In this document: positions 1 to 6,742 of the stretch, in pieces
Position numbering within the stretch: position 1 is the stretch's first letter
Layout: each line of letters opens with the position of its first letter
Assembly: GCA_017458625.1 (NCBI GenBank)
Contig: JAFTAH010000164.1
Location: 1-37,882, forward strand
Direction of reading: 5' to 3'
Origin: Kiritimatiellia bacterium
GTDB taxonomy: Bacteria; Verrucomicrobiota; Kiritimatiellia; CAIQIC01; Lenti-01
Length of the DNA stretch: 37,882 nt
Position numbers and translations under genes: made by a program
Notes under the pieces: generated by a model
Told to the model about the DNA's origin: nothing
Seen by the model: only the letters and a program-made list of their open reading frames with translations
Database searches by the model: none

Positions 1-124
1 AAAACTTGTTCAAACGACGGCATGGTGTTTCCCGACGAGGCGCCGGATTGAAGGCGCAGTTTCCTGCGTCGAAATCCGGCAACGACGTGGGGGAACATCA
101 GGGCAAGTTTGGACAAGGAATTTT
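1..124. repeat. Long imperfect palindrome (hairpin/cruciform-capable)
   Basis: Four nested helices can be drawn directly from the bases: 5-15 with 107-117 (11 bp, one wobble), 24-33 with 90-99 (10 bp, two wobbles), 42-49 with 73-80 (8 bp), and 53-59 with 64-70 (7 bp, one wobble) closing a TTTC loop at 60-63. Internal loops of 8/7, 8/9 and 3/2 bases separate them. Outer bases 1-4 (A) and 121-124 (T) could extend it past the window edge. It starts 12 bases after the stop codon of the pRiA4b-like gene. It could be a transcript-end structure, a MITE-like remnant or an attC-like fold; the last lacks a canonical RYYYAAC/GTTRRRY pair. Confidence 0.6.
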
Positions 125-136
125 GAATTCAGGACA

Positions 137-874
137 CTAGGTGTAGCTTGCCCGGGCGAGCCGGGCATTGATGACGGCCACGTCGGGGCCGGCGAGAAAC
201 CGCTGGATTGCTTCCCGCGGCAACGGGTTTGCCGTGCCAAACGCCCAGCCCAGCAACGATTTGTCATCCTTGTCGAGTCCCTTGTCTCCATCCTTCAGCA
301 CCTTCTCCGACAGCTGGCAAATCGAATCTAGCCCCCCCACCCCACCACAATTCTCCATCGCATCCGTCCCCACAGTCTTCACACAGCTGAACGGAGCCAG
401 CGCTGGCCTGTCCGCCATCCGGGTCACCTTGATTTCCCACCCGTCGCCAAAGTCATACTCAATTGTGCACTTCGCCTTCGGCGCCGGCAAATGAAACTCC
501 AGGTCATCCTGCCAGGCTTTCTCATCCAACTCTTCAAACTCCTCAGGCCATAAACTCTCCTCCGTCTCCCCGAACGGATTGATGGAGGGAAACATCCCCT
601 TGAAGCTGCTGATCGTTGACAGATGCTCGTTGGCGAAGCCAAACAAACAGAGGGTACAATTCAAAAAGTCAATCATGCGCATGTCCACCGGCAACACGAC
701 TTCCCGGATGCTCTTCGTGTAGCGCAACTCCAGCTTGACCACCATCGTGCCAGGGACGCCCGTCGCAGATGCTGGGCCCTCCGTCTGGACCTCATCCCGC
801 TTGGGACTTTTCTTCGTCGCTGTGGGCTTGCGAACCCTCGCAACTTTCGTTTGCTTCTTTGTTGCTTTGGTCAT
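137..874 (-). CDS. Plasmid pRiA4b ORF-3-like family protein
   Basis: A 245-residue protein. The first 45 residues are Lys/Thr-rich and probably disordered. The following domain carries the family hallmark YDFGDGWEIKV and a downstream ENCGG-like stretch (ENCGGVGG), which together mark the pRiA4b ORF-3-like (IS1096 TnpR-like) fold. The molecular function of this family is not established; members are often found on plasmids, in cassettes and near mobile DNA. I chose the ATG at 874 because AAGGTG lies just upstream (minus strand) and the longer reading frame to 1111 is low-complexity Gly/Arg sequence from a C-rich tract. A long palindrome follows the stop, so the gene may have arrived as a mobile unit; that is inference. 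Confidence 0.8.
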   Translation of the reverse strand: MTKATKKQTKVARVRKPTATKKSPKRDEVQTEGPASATGVPGTMVVKLELRYTKSIREVVLPVDMRMIDFLNCTLCLFGFANEHLSTISSFKGMFPSINPFGETEESLWPEEFEELDEKAWQDDLEFHLPAPKAKCTIEYDFGDGWEIKVTRMADRPALAPFSCVKTVGTDAMENCGGVGGLDSICQLSEKVLKDGDKGLDKDDKSLLGWAFGTANPLPREAIQRFLAGPDVAVINARLARASYT

Positions 875-1117
875 GATACACCTTGGGTTCGGCTGCTTGT
901 TCCCTGCACCCATGTTGGCACACCTCCCATCCTGTGAAAAGCCTGTTTTCACCATTTCCGCCATTTTCCTCGTTCCCACGCCGGACAAGCTGCACTCCGG
1001 TGCTCCCGCCTGCCCTCCCCCCCTGCCGCACCCATCCGCCTCTCCGGATTCCGTGATTCCGAATTCCCCGACGCCTCCCCCCCCCCGCCCCCCTGCTTTC
1101 CGCCGCCCCAAATTCGA

Positions 1118-1149
1118 GTGATTCTACGTCAAACATTGGCTTTTTTTAC
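1118..1149 (+). promoter_or_regulatory. Recurrent GTGA-N3-TACGTGAAA motif, site 1
   Basis: Reads GTGATTCTACGTCAAACATT followed by a T7 run. It matches the consensus built from the other sites in this window. It lies between the divergent pRiA4b-like and rubrerythrin genes. Function unknown. Confidence 0.65.
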
Positions 1150-1223
1150 AATTCCTCCTCCGCCGGGGGACCCTGCGCCATCGCGTCTGCACTTGCCAAA
1201 GCGTCGACATGGCGAAATGGGAC

Positions 1224-1252
1224 TTGCGACGAAAAGCGTGAGCAGGTAGAGT
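1224..1252 (+). promoter_or_regulatory. Candidate sigma70 promoter of rubrerythrin
   Basis: TTGCGA (1224-1229), 17-base spacer, TAGAGT (1247-1252). The predicted start near 1259 gives a leader of about 48 bases with a small GC stem. Sequence match only. Confidence 0.45.
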
Positions 1253-1306
1253 TGACGGCAAGGCGGACAAGCCGCCCCAGAAAGCGCAACAGGAAAGGTG
1301 TTTGAA

Positions 1307-1858
1307 ATGAAGGATGTCAACGAGTTGAAAGGTTCTCAGACCGAAAAGAATCTGCAGACCGCATTCGCCGGAGAATCGCAGGCCCGCAACAAGTACACGT
1401 ACTTTGCGAGCAAGGCCAAGAAGGAAGGCTATGTGCAGATTGCCGCGCTGTTCGAGGAGACCGCGAACAACGAGAAGGAGCACGCGAAGATCTGGTTCAA
1501 GCTGTTGCAGGGCGGCGAGATTCCGGGCACGGCCGAAAACCTGAAGGCGGCCGCCGCCGGCGAGAACTACGAGTGGACCGACATGTACAAGGGTTTTGCC
1601 GAGACGGCCCGCGCCGAGGGCTTCACCCGCATCGCCGCCCTCTTCGACATGGTGGCCAAGATCGAGAAGGATCACGAACAGCGCTATCTGAAGCTGTTGG
1701 CCAACGTGGAAGGCGGCCTGGTGTTCTCGAAGGACGGCGAGAAGATCTGGCAGTGCGCCAACTGCGGCCATGTCGTCATCGGCAAGAGCGCGCCCCAGAT
1801 CTGCCCGGTCTGCGCCCATCCGCAGGCCTACTTCCAGATCAAGGCCGAAAACTACTAG
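1307..1858 (+). CDS. rbr: Rubrerythrin
   Basis: A 183-residue cytoplasmic non-heme iron peroxidase that reduces hydrogen peroxide using electrons from a rubredoxin-like centre, typical of anaerobes. The N-terminal ferritin-like domain has the diiron ligands in [10 protein letters not shown] (Glu23), NEKEHAK (Glu56, His59) and a second pair in the ARAEGF and KIEKDHEQR helices. The C-terminal rubredoxin domain has two paired Cys motifs, CANC and CPVC. Length and domain order match classical rubrerythrin. The ATG at 1307 is chosen over the GTG at 1298 because AGGAAAGG (1291-1298) sits 8 bases upstream. Monocistronic, ending in a strong terminator. Its presence suggests anaerobic or microaerobic life with oxidative stress defence. 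Confidence 0.97.
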   Translation: MKDVNELKGSQTEKNLQTAFAGESQARNKYTYFASKAKKEGYVQIAALFEETANNEKEHAKIWFKLLQGGEIPGTAENLKAAAAGENYEWTDMYKGFAETARAEGFTRIAALFDMVAKIEKDHEQRYLKLLANVEGGLVFSKDGEKIWQCANCGHVVIGKSAPQICPVCAHPQAYFQIKAENY

Positions 1859-1916
1859 GTTCGGCAAAAGAACCCGCTGACGGTTGCTTTCAAGCGGTTG
1901 CCAGGGGGCTGTTCCC

Positions 1917-1945
1917 GGGCCGGCGCATGACGCCGGCCCTTTTTT
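1917..1945 (+). terminator. Intrinsic terminator of rubrerythrin
   Basis: Perfect 9-bp stem GGGCCGGCG / CGCCGGCCC with a CATGA loop, followed by six T residues. Confidence 0.95.
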
Positions 1946-2070
1946 GTGCCCTCTGGTGACGTCACCTCACACGCCTTTCCGCCTCCATTCCGCCGTCCGC
2001 CCCGCCTCGTCGGGGACAACATCCCCCCCGCCGCACCGCCTGCCAGGCAGGGGCCAGCGGTTCAAAACAC

Positions 2071-2102
2071 GCGAAAACCCCCTTAATTTCACGAAAAATC
2101 AC
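2071..2102 (-). promoter_or_regulatory. Recurrent motif, site 2
   Basis: On the minus strand: GTGATTTTTCGTGAAATT, then AAGGGGG and TTTTCGCG. One mismatch to the TACGTGAAA core. It lies between two convergent genes, so it cannot be the promoter of either. Confidence 0.6.
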
Positions 2103-2193
2103 GGCCATTGCGAGCGGCTCCAGCGCGGCTCGCGACGCGTTGTCCCCCGTTTCGGCACCCTTGACTGCCGCTCGCAGTAAACGCCGTTGCCCT

Positions 2194-2245
2194 CTAGGAG
2201 TCTAGACATCTAGAAGGCTAGGATTCTAGAAGGCTAGGATTCTAG
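2194..2245. repeat. CTAG array with exact 8-bp period (7 units)
   Basis: CTAG occurs at 2194, 2202, 2210, 2218, 2226, 2234 and 2242, always 8 bases apart. The four linker bases vary (GAGT, ACAT, AAGG, GATT, AAGG, GATT), so the array is constrained at CTAG and at its spacing rather than being a simple tandem duplication. CTAG is normally a rare tetranucleotide in bacteria. A second seven-unit array is at 33988-34039. Confidence 0.85.
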
Positions 2246-2283
2246 GGCTTGGCGGGAGGAACCACCGAGGGTGAGAAGGTGGG

Positions 2284-2314
2284 AAAAAAGGCGACGGCCG
2301 AGAGGGCCGTCGCC
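2284..2314 (-). terminator. Intrinsic terminator of the TPR/ExbB/ExbD/toroid operon
   Basis: Perfect 10-bp stem GGCGACGGCC / GGCCGTCGCC (2290-2299 with 2305-2314), five-base loop, and six T residues on the minus strand (A tract at 2284-2289). It lies about 30 bases after the toroid gene stop. Confidence 0.95.
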
Positions 2315-2343
2315 GTACGCTTCCGCAAAGTCGTACGCGGAGG

Positions 2344-3948
2344 CTAGAGAATCTTGATGGCGACGTCGTCGTCGTCGGACTCTTCCTCCTCGATGGGCTT
2401 GATGGGCTGGTAGGTGGGGAGGTGGCGGTAGTAGACCTGGAGGGTCAGGGCGGCGAAGGTGGTGGCATAGATGCGGCCGTAGTTGTCCTCGTGGCCGTCG
2501 AACTGGCTGCCATGGTTGTTGATGCCGGCGGAAATCCAGGAGCCGTAGAGGGCCTTGTTCTCGGGATCCTGGATCCACTGGGCGCGGATGAACTGCGGGG
2601 CGAACTCGGCATTCCAGCGGTTCCAGGTATCACCCCCCTGGTGGAACTTGGCCTGGGCGATGTAGTACCAGGCGTACATGGGCCATTCCATGGGGTCGTC
2701 CCAGTCGCAGACGGCCCCCTTGAACTTGGTGCGCTTGCTGCCGGAGATGGTGTACTCGTAGCTGTTGAGGGCGTCGAGGCCGGCCTTGCATTCCTTGTCC
2801 TGGGCATGGCCGAGGAGCTGGAGGGTGAGGCAGCCGATGGCGGTGATGTTGAGGGTGTGGCGGGACTTGCCGACCTCGCGGTACCAGAAGGTGCCATCGT
2901 CGCGCTGGGCGGTCTTGACTTCCGCGACCACCTTCTCCATGGCCTCCTTGAGGCCGGGGTTCTTGGCCCCGGCGATGTAGGCGGCCTTCATGCACTGGCC
3001 CGCCCAGCCCGCGAGGGAGGTGTCGCGCTGGTTCTGCTTGGCGAACTTGTAGTCGAAGGCACCGTTCGCCTGCTGGCCGTCGATGACGCGCTGGACGGCA
3101 CGTTCCATGACGGGGCGGAGCTCGGGAATGCGCATCATGCCGTAGGCCTCGCTGATGGCATAGGTGCAGATGCACTGGGTGTAGGTGGCGGCATCGGTGT
3201 CAATGCCCTTGGCGGTGAACTCGCCCTTCTCATTCTGGCGGGCAACCAGGAACTGGATGGCACGCTTGACCGTGTCGCCAAATTCCTGGGAGGCGGTGGT
3301 CTCGCCGTGGGCGAGGAAGCACAAGATGGCGAGGCCCGTGAAAGCCTCGTTGTAGGTGCCCTCAAACTTGGCGGTGAGGTCGGGAGCATAGTCCTTCTGG
3401 GCCTGGTTGGAGTAGCGGCCCCAGGAGCCGTCGTCGCGCTGGTTGTTCTTGAGCCAGACGAGGGCGCGCTTGACGGCAGCCTCGGCGGCCTCGGCCCATT
3501 TCCCGGCATAGCCCTTGGCGGAACCGCGGCCGGCAGCGGAACGGTGGGCATATTCGCCAGCCTGGAGGCCTTTCATGACGATGGGGGAGGAGATGTCCGA
3601 GGCGACCACCAGCTCGGAAACCTCGTTGATCATGGAGGTGTCGGCCGCGAAATCATCGGGAATGTCGGGCGGGTGCATGTCGATGTCGACATCGGGAATG
3701 TCGACGGGATCGACGAGATCCTCCATCTCGGGCGGGGGCTCGAACTCGTCGGGCTCGAGCTCCTCGAACTTGGAGTCCTCGACTTCGACGACGGTGACCT
3801 CGACGCCCGGGTCATCCTTCTTGGGGGCGACCATGGAGAAGAGGAAGATGGCGGCGAGGATGACAGTGACGTGGAGGACGATGGAGCCGGTGGGGCCCGC
3901 CAGCCATTCGGCGGCATTGCGGTAGAGGGAGCGTAGGGACTTGTCCAT
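2344..3948 (-). CDS. TonB-anchored alpha/alpha-toroid (squalene cyclase-like repeat) protein
   Basis: 534 residues. Residues about 20-41 form one membrane helix containing Ser22-x3-His26, the same spacing as the Ser16/His20 pair through which TonB senses ExbB/ExbD. It is followed by a Pro/Asp/Glu-rich periplasmic linker (about 45-105), analogous to the TonB proline-rich stalk. Residues about 150-490 contain repeated helices with QRDDGSWG, QNEKGEF, QQANGAF and QRDDGTFW turns, typical of prenyltransferase/squalene-oxidase alpha/alpha toroids; the catalytic DXDD motif of true squalene cyclases is not evident. The C-terminus is acidic (EEEESDDDD). No TonB C-terminal domain is seen. Last gene of the operon, 24 bases after the second exbD, with AGGA 8 bases before the ATG. 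Such proteins are usually annotated only by their repeats; I infer a periplasmic mechanical or ligand-binding role powered by ExbB/ExbD. Confidence 0.85.
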   Translation of the reverse strand: MDKSLRSLYRNAAEWLAGPTGSIVLHVTVILAAIFLFSMVAPKKDDPGVEVTVVEVEDSKFEELEPDEFEPPPEMEDLVDPVDIPDVDIDMHPPDIPDDFAADTSMINEVSELVVASDISSPIVMKGLQAGEYAHRSAAGRGSAKGYAGKWAEAAEAAVKRALVWLKNNQRDDGSWGRYSNQAQKDYAPDLTAKFEGTYNEAFTGLAILCFLAHGETTASQEFGDTVKRAIQFLVARQNEKGEFTAKGIDTDAATYTQCICTYAISEAYGMMRIPELRPVMERAVQRVIDGQQANGAFDYKFAKQNQRDTSLAGWAGQCMKAAYIAGAKNPGLKEAMEKVVAEVKTAQRDDGTFWYREVGKSRHTLNITAIGCLTLQLLGHAQDKECKAGLDALNSYEYTISGSKRTKFKGAVCDWDDPMEWPMYAWYYIAQAKFHQGGDTWNRWNAEFAPQFIRAQWIQDPENKALYGSWISAGINNHGSQFDGHEDNYGRIYATTFAALTLQVYYRHLPTYQPIKPIEEEESDDDDVAIKIL

Positions 3949-3972
3949 GGGGAATCCTTTGGTTGCCGCTGG

Positions 3973-4392
3973 TTAGTTGGGGGCGCTGACGACGGATATG
4001 CTCGTGATGTTGTGCTTGGCGCAGATGTCGAGGAGCTTGACCAGGTCGCCGTGGCGCGAATAGGCGGAGATGACCACCATGACGGTGGGAGAGGACCCCT
4101 GGTTGATCTCGACAAAACGCTGGAGATTGCGGTCGATGGTCTCGATGCTCATCCGGGTGTCGTTGAAGGTGTAGCCATCGGCGAAGACGGAGACGCGGAG
4201 GAGCTGGGGCGGCTTGTCTTCCGGCTTGGAGTCGGGCGGCGCGGCGGGCTGGAAGACGTCGAGGTTGGTGACGACGTCGACGGGGTGGAGCGTGACGACG
4301 AAGTAGATGAGCAGCTGGAAGACGACGTCGATCATCGGGGTCATGGAGAGGGCCGGCGGATCGACCTGGGGGCGTTTGCGTTCACGAGCCAT
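3973..4392 (-). CDS. exbD: ExbD/TolR biopolymer transport protein (second copy)
   Basis: 139 residues: a short basic cytoplasmic N-terminus, one membrane helix with the family motif MTPMIDVVFQLLIYF whose Asp22 is the proton-pathway residue, and a periplasmic domain of about 95 residues. ExbD dimers sit inside an ExbB pentamer and couple proton flow to TonB-like partners. AGGAG lies just before the ATG at 4392. It differs markedly from the upstream ExbD outside the membrane helix, so the two probably form a heterodimer or serve different partners; that is inference. It directly precedes the toroid gene, its likely partner. Confidence 0.93.
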   Translation of the reverse strand: MARERKRPQVDPPALSMTPMIDVVFQLLIYFVVTLHPVDVVTNLDVFQPAAPPDSKPEDKPPQLLRVSVFADGYTFNDTRMSIETIDRNLQRFVEINQGSSPTVMVVISAYSRHGDLVKLLDICAKHNITSISVVSAPN

Positions 4393-4507
4393 GGGAAACT
4401 CCTGATGTGGCTAGGGGAAAGAGGACTGGGCGGGACGTGCGAGGAAGGACGGAAAAGCGCCTGGAAGCGACGGATACATGAAGAAGGGCGCGGCGCCGGA
4501 GGCGCGC

Positions 4508-4930
4508 CTACTGCTCGGCCTTCTCCTTGAGGGCGGCGAAGCGGATCTTCCAGAGGCCTGCGGAGCCACAGGCGCGCATGACCTCGTAGACGTGGCGGTG
4601 CTCGACGACGGAGTCGGCCCGGATGACGACCGGCGTGGTCGACCCGGAGGCAATGCGGGCGTTCTTGAGAATGGTAAGCAGATCCCCGGTGGAGAGGGCC
4701 CTCTTGCCAATCTTGATGGTGCCGTCCTTCTCGACGTCGACGGTGACGGTGCGCGGATCCTTCTTCTCCTCAACGGGGCCGTTGGGACTCATGGCCATGC
4801 GGACATTGGTCTCGAGGGCCTTGTTCTCCATGTCGATGGTGGTGACGAAGAAGATGATGAGCTGGAAGACGACGTCGATCATCGGCGTCATGTCCAGTTC
4901 GCTGTCCGGCGGCCGTTTTCTCTTGCTCAT
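4508..4930 (-). CDS. exbD: ExbD/TolR biopolymer transport protein (first copy)
   Basis: 140 residues. The N-terminus RKRPPDSELDMTPMID leads into one membrane helix; Asp19 is the conserved protonatable residue. The periplasmic domain carries the usual ExbD pattern (VTVDVEKDGTIKIG, then TPVVIRAD and VYEVMRAC). It follows exbB after 88 bases that contain a 28-base palindrome, and precedes the second exbD after 115 bases. GGAG lies upstream of the ATG at 4930. Confidence 0.93.
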   Translation of the reverse strand: MSKRKRPPDSELDMTPMIDVVFQLIIFFVTTIDMENKALETNVRMAMSPNGPVEEKKDPRTVTVDVEKDGTIKIGKRALSTGDLLTILKNARIASGSTTPVVIRADSVVEHRHVYEVMRACGSAGLWKIRFAALKEKAEQ

Positions 4931-4980
4931 GGGATGCTCCGTGCGGGGATGGCTGGGAAACGAGGACTAAGGGGGAAGAC

Positions 4981-5008
4981 GGAGGGGACGGTGCACACCG
5001 TCCCCTCC
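4981..5008 (-). other. Near-perfect 28-base palindrome between exbB and exbD
   Basis: 13-bp stem GGAGGGGACGGTG / CACCGTCCCCTCC with a two-base CA centre, 10 bases after the exbB stop. On the minus strand it is followed by GTCTTCCCCC, too poor in T for a clear intrinsic terminator. It may attenuate transcription or protect the exbB 3' end and so set the ExbB to ExbD ratio. Confidence 0.75.
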
Positions 5009-5018
5009 GGCGGGGGGA

Positions 5019-5819
5019 CTACTCCTCGACGACTTCGACGTTGCGGAGGGCCTTGATCAGGTCGAGCGTGAGGCCTTCCATCCCGAGGATGATGCGGGAC
5101 AGGCGGTTCTTGAAGTAGGTGAAGAAGCAGACGGCCGGGATGGCGACGACGAGGCCGCCGGCGGTCGTCCACAGGGCCTGGGAGATGTTCATGGCCAGCA
5201 TGGACTGCTGGGCGGCACCAGCGGAGGTGTTGGCCAGGTTGCCGAATGCCATGATCATGCCTTGGACCGTACCGAGCAGCCCGAGCATAGGGGCGATGGA
5301 GCCGCACATGTTCAGATAGGAGACGCGCTGCATGAGCTTTTCGGACTCGAGGTCGGCGGCGGTGCCCACCTGCTCCTCGATGACATCGAAGCCTTCCTTG
5401 ACGTTGCGGAAGCCGGCCAGCAGGATGTTGGAGAGGACGCCGGGCTCCTGCTCGCAGCGCTGCATGGCCTTCATGACATCGCCCTGCTCCATGGCCTCGC
5501 GAACCTCGGTGACGAGCTGCTCGGGGACGATCTTGGTGGGCTTGATGGTGATGAAGAAGTCGATGGCGAGCCAGGCGGCGACGAGGGAGCAGCCGAGGAG
5601 CGCGCCCCAGAGGAGGACGCCCAGCCAGCCGGAGCCGAAGATGACACCGATGAGGCCGGAGGAGGCCCCACCTTCGTCGGCGGCCGCTTCGTCCATGGTG
5701 ACGGCACCGGAGTCGGCGGCGGGGGCGGCTTCGCCGTCCTGCGCGAAGGAGGCGAGCGGGAAGGCGACAAGAACGGCAAGGGCAAGAAGCCCGGCGATCA
5801 GCTTGGAGAGTTTGGACAT
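5019..5819 (-). CDS. exbB: ExbB/TolQ/MotA proton-channel family protein
   Basis: 266 residues. It begins with a cleavable signal peptide (LLALAVLVAFPLASFAQ) and a short Ala/Glu/Asp-rich segment, followed by three membrane helices: about 58-90 (GVIFGSGWLGVLLWG), about 170-200 (APMLGLLGTVQGMIMAF) and about 215-240. The GLLGTVQGMI motif with its polar Thr is the ExbB/TolQ channel signature. The cytoplasmic loop (about 95-165) is charged. A signal peptide before an ExbB core is common in PVC and other bacteria with ExbBD-type motors. GAGGT lies 9 bases before the ATG. Third gene of the operon. Confidence 0.94.
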   Translation of the reverse strand: MSKLSKLIAGLLALAVLVAFPLASFAQDGEAAPAADSGAVTMDEAAADEGGASSGLIGVIFGSGWLGVLLWGALLGCSLVAAWLAIDFFITIKPTKIVPEQLVTEVREAMEQGDVMKAMQRCEQEPGVLSNILLAGFRNVKEGFDVIEEQVGTAADLESEKLMQRVSYLNMCGSIAPMLGLLGTVQGMIMAFGNLANTSAGAAQQSMLAMNISQALWTTAGGLVVAIPAVCFFTYFKNRLSRIILGMEGLTLDLIKALRNVEVVEE

Positions 5820-5890
5820 GACGAATTACCTCGTGGGGTTGGATTTGGGTTGTCGAGTTCTAAATGGTTTCTGGAGGGATGGTCGAGGGC

Positions 5891-6694
5891 CTAGATCTTG
5901 TTCCGGGCCTTGGCGGCATAGGAGGAGGAGCGATACTCCTCGGCGCACTTGCGGTACATTTCCTTGGCGCGGGAGTCGCGGAGCTGCTCGAGCACCTGGG
6001 CGGCCTTGAAGGTGGCCTCGCCGAGGATCTCGGCGTCCTTGACGTCGGCGAAGAGGATGGCGGTCCGGAGGTAGTCCATGGCGGCCTCCTCGAGGCGGTT
6101 CTGGGCCAAGGAGATGTCGCCGCGCATGTTCTGGGCGCGGGCGGCCTCGGTGCGGGGGCCGGCGGCGGCCACGGCGTCGAGGGACTTCTGGAGGGTGGCG
6201 TACTGCTTGGCGGCCAGCATGGCACGGCGATGGGCCCAGGAGATGTCGGTGTTCTTCTGGAGCTCGGGGTCGAAGGTGTAGAGCTTCTTGTAGGCGGCAT
6301 CGGCCCCGGCGGCGTCGCCCTTCTTGAGGAGGGCCTCGGCGAGCAGCTTCTGGGCTTCGACGTCCCAGTTGAGATAGCGGCAGTCGGAGACGATCTTCTC
6401 GAGGGTGGAAATCACCTTGTCGTCGATCTTGCCGGCGGCGACGGCGGCGGCGGCGGGCTTGAACTCCGGCGGCTCGTCCATGACGGCCTTGGCATACTGG
6501 CCACGAGGGAAGGGGATGTTGCCCTGGGCGGTGGTGAGGATGATGGTGCCATCCTTGTCGGCACGGATGCGGGTGCCTTCGCGGCGGGTGACGCCATCCT
6601 TGAGGATGACGTAGGGGGCGGCGAGGGCGGCCTGGGCAAGGAGCAGACCGGCAATGGCCAGGGCGAGGGAGGCGAGGGCGCGAGTGGATTTCAT
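5891..6694 (-). CDS. Exported TPR-like periplasmic protein
   Basis: 267 residues with a clear signal peptide (ASLALAIAGLLLAQAALAA) giving a mature start near APYVILKDG. Residues about 27-70 look like a small beta domain (ILKDGVTRREGTRIRADKDG), followed by an Ala-rich helical region (about 85-267) with tetratricopeptide-style alternation (AQKLLAEALLKKGDAAGADAAYKKL; AALFADVK-like pairs). It sits between the large TPR protein and exbB, so I infer a periplasmic adaptor of the same machine. I do not recognise a named family. Confidence 0.8.
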   Translation of the reverse strand: MKSTRALASLALAIAGLLLAQAALAAPYVILKDGVTRREGTRIRADKDGTIILTTAQGNIPFPRGQYAKAVMDEPPEFKPAAAAVAAGKIDDKVISTLEKIVSDCRYLNWDVEAQKLLAEALLKKGDAAGADAAYKKLYTFDPELQKNTDISWAHRRAMLAAKQYATLQKSLDAVAAAGPRTEAARAQNMRGDISLAQNRLEEAAMDYLRTAILFADVKDAEILGEATFKAAQVLEQLRDSRAKEMYRKCAEEYRSSSYAAKARNKI

Positions 6695-6742
6695 GTTGGG
6701 AGTTCTCCGATGAGGTGGATGGGGTTGTCGGGGAAAAAGAGG

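Larger units (their letters stand above)
875..1306. other. Divergent intergenic region
   Basis: 432 bases without a supported gene. It contains a C-rich tract on the plus strand (about 1011-1098, G-rich on the minus strand), one copy of the recurrent GTGA/TACGTGAAA motif at 1118-1149, a possible rubrerythrin promoter at 1224-1252, and a short GGCGG/CCGCC stem in the leader near 1262-1276. Confidence 0.7.
1859..2343. other. Convergent intergenic region
   Basis: 485 bases between two gene 3' ends with no supported gene. It holds the rubrerythrin terminator (1917-1945), one recurrent motif (2071-2102), the CTAG array (2194-2245) and the terminator of the TPR/ExbB/ExbD/toroid operon (2284-2314). 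Confidence 0.75.

Noticed and set aside
1..124. Integron attC site
   Set aside because: Fold is similar, but the outer boxes are CAAAC/GTTTG with extra bases, no RYYYAAC/GTTRRRY pair, no second site and no integrase in view; kept only as a palindrome.
2422..3936. 504-codon plus-strand frame
   Set aside because: Antisense shadow of the toroid gene, with repetitive Gly/Val/Leu/Asp composition and no ribosome site.
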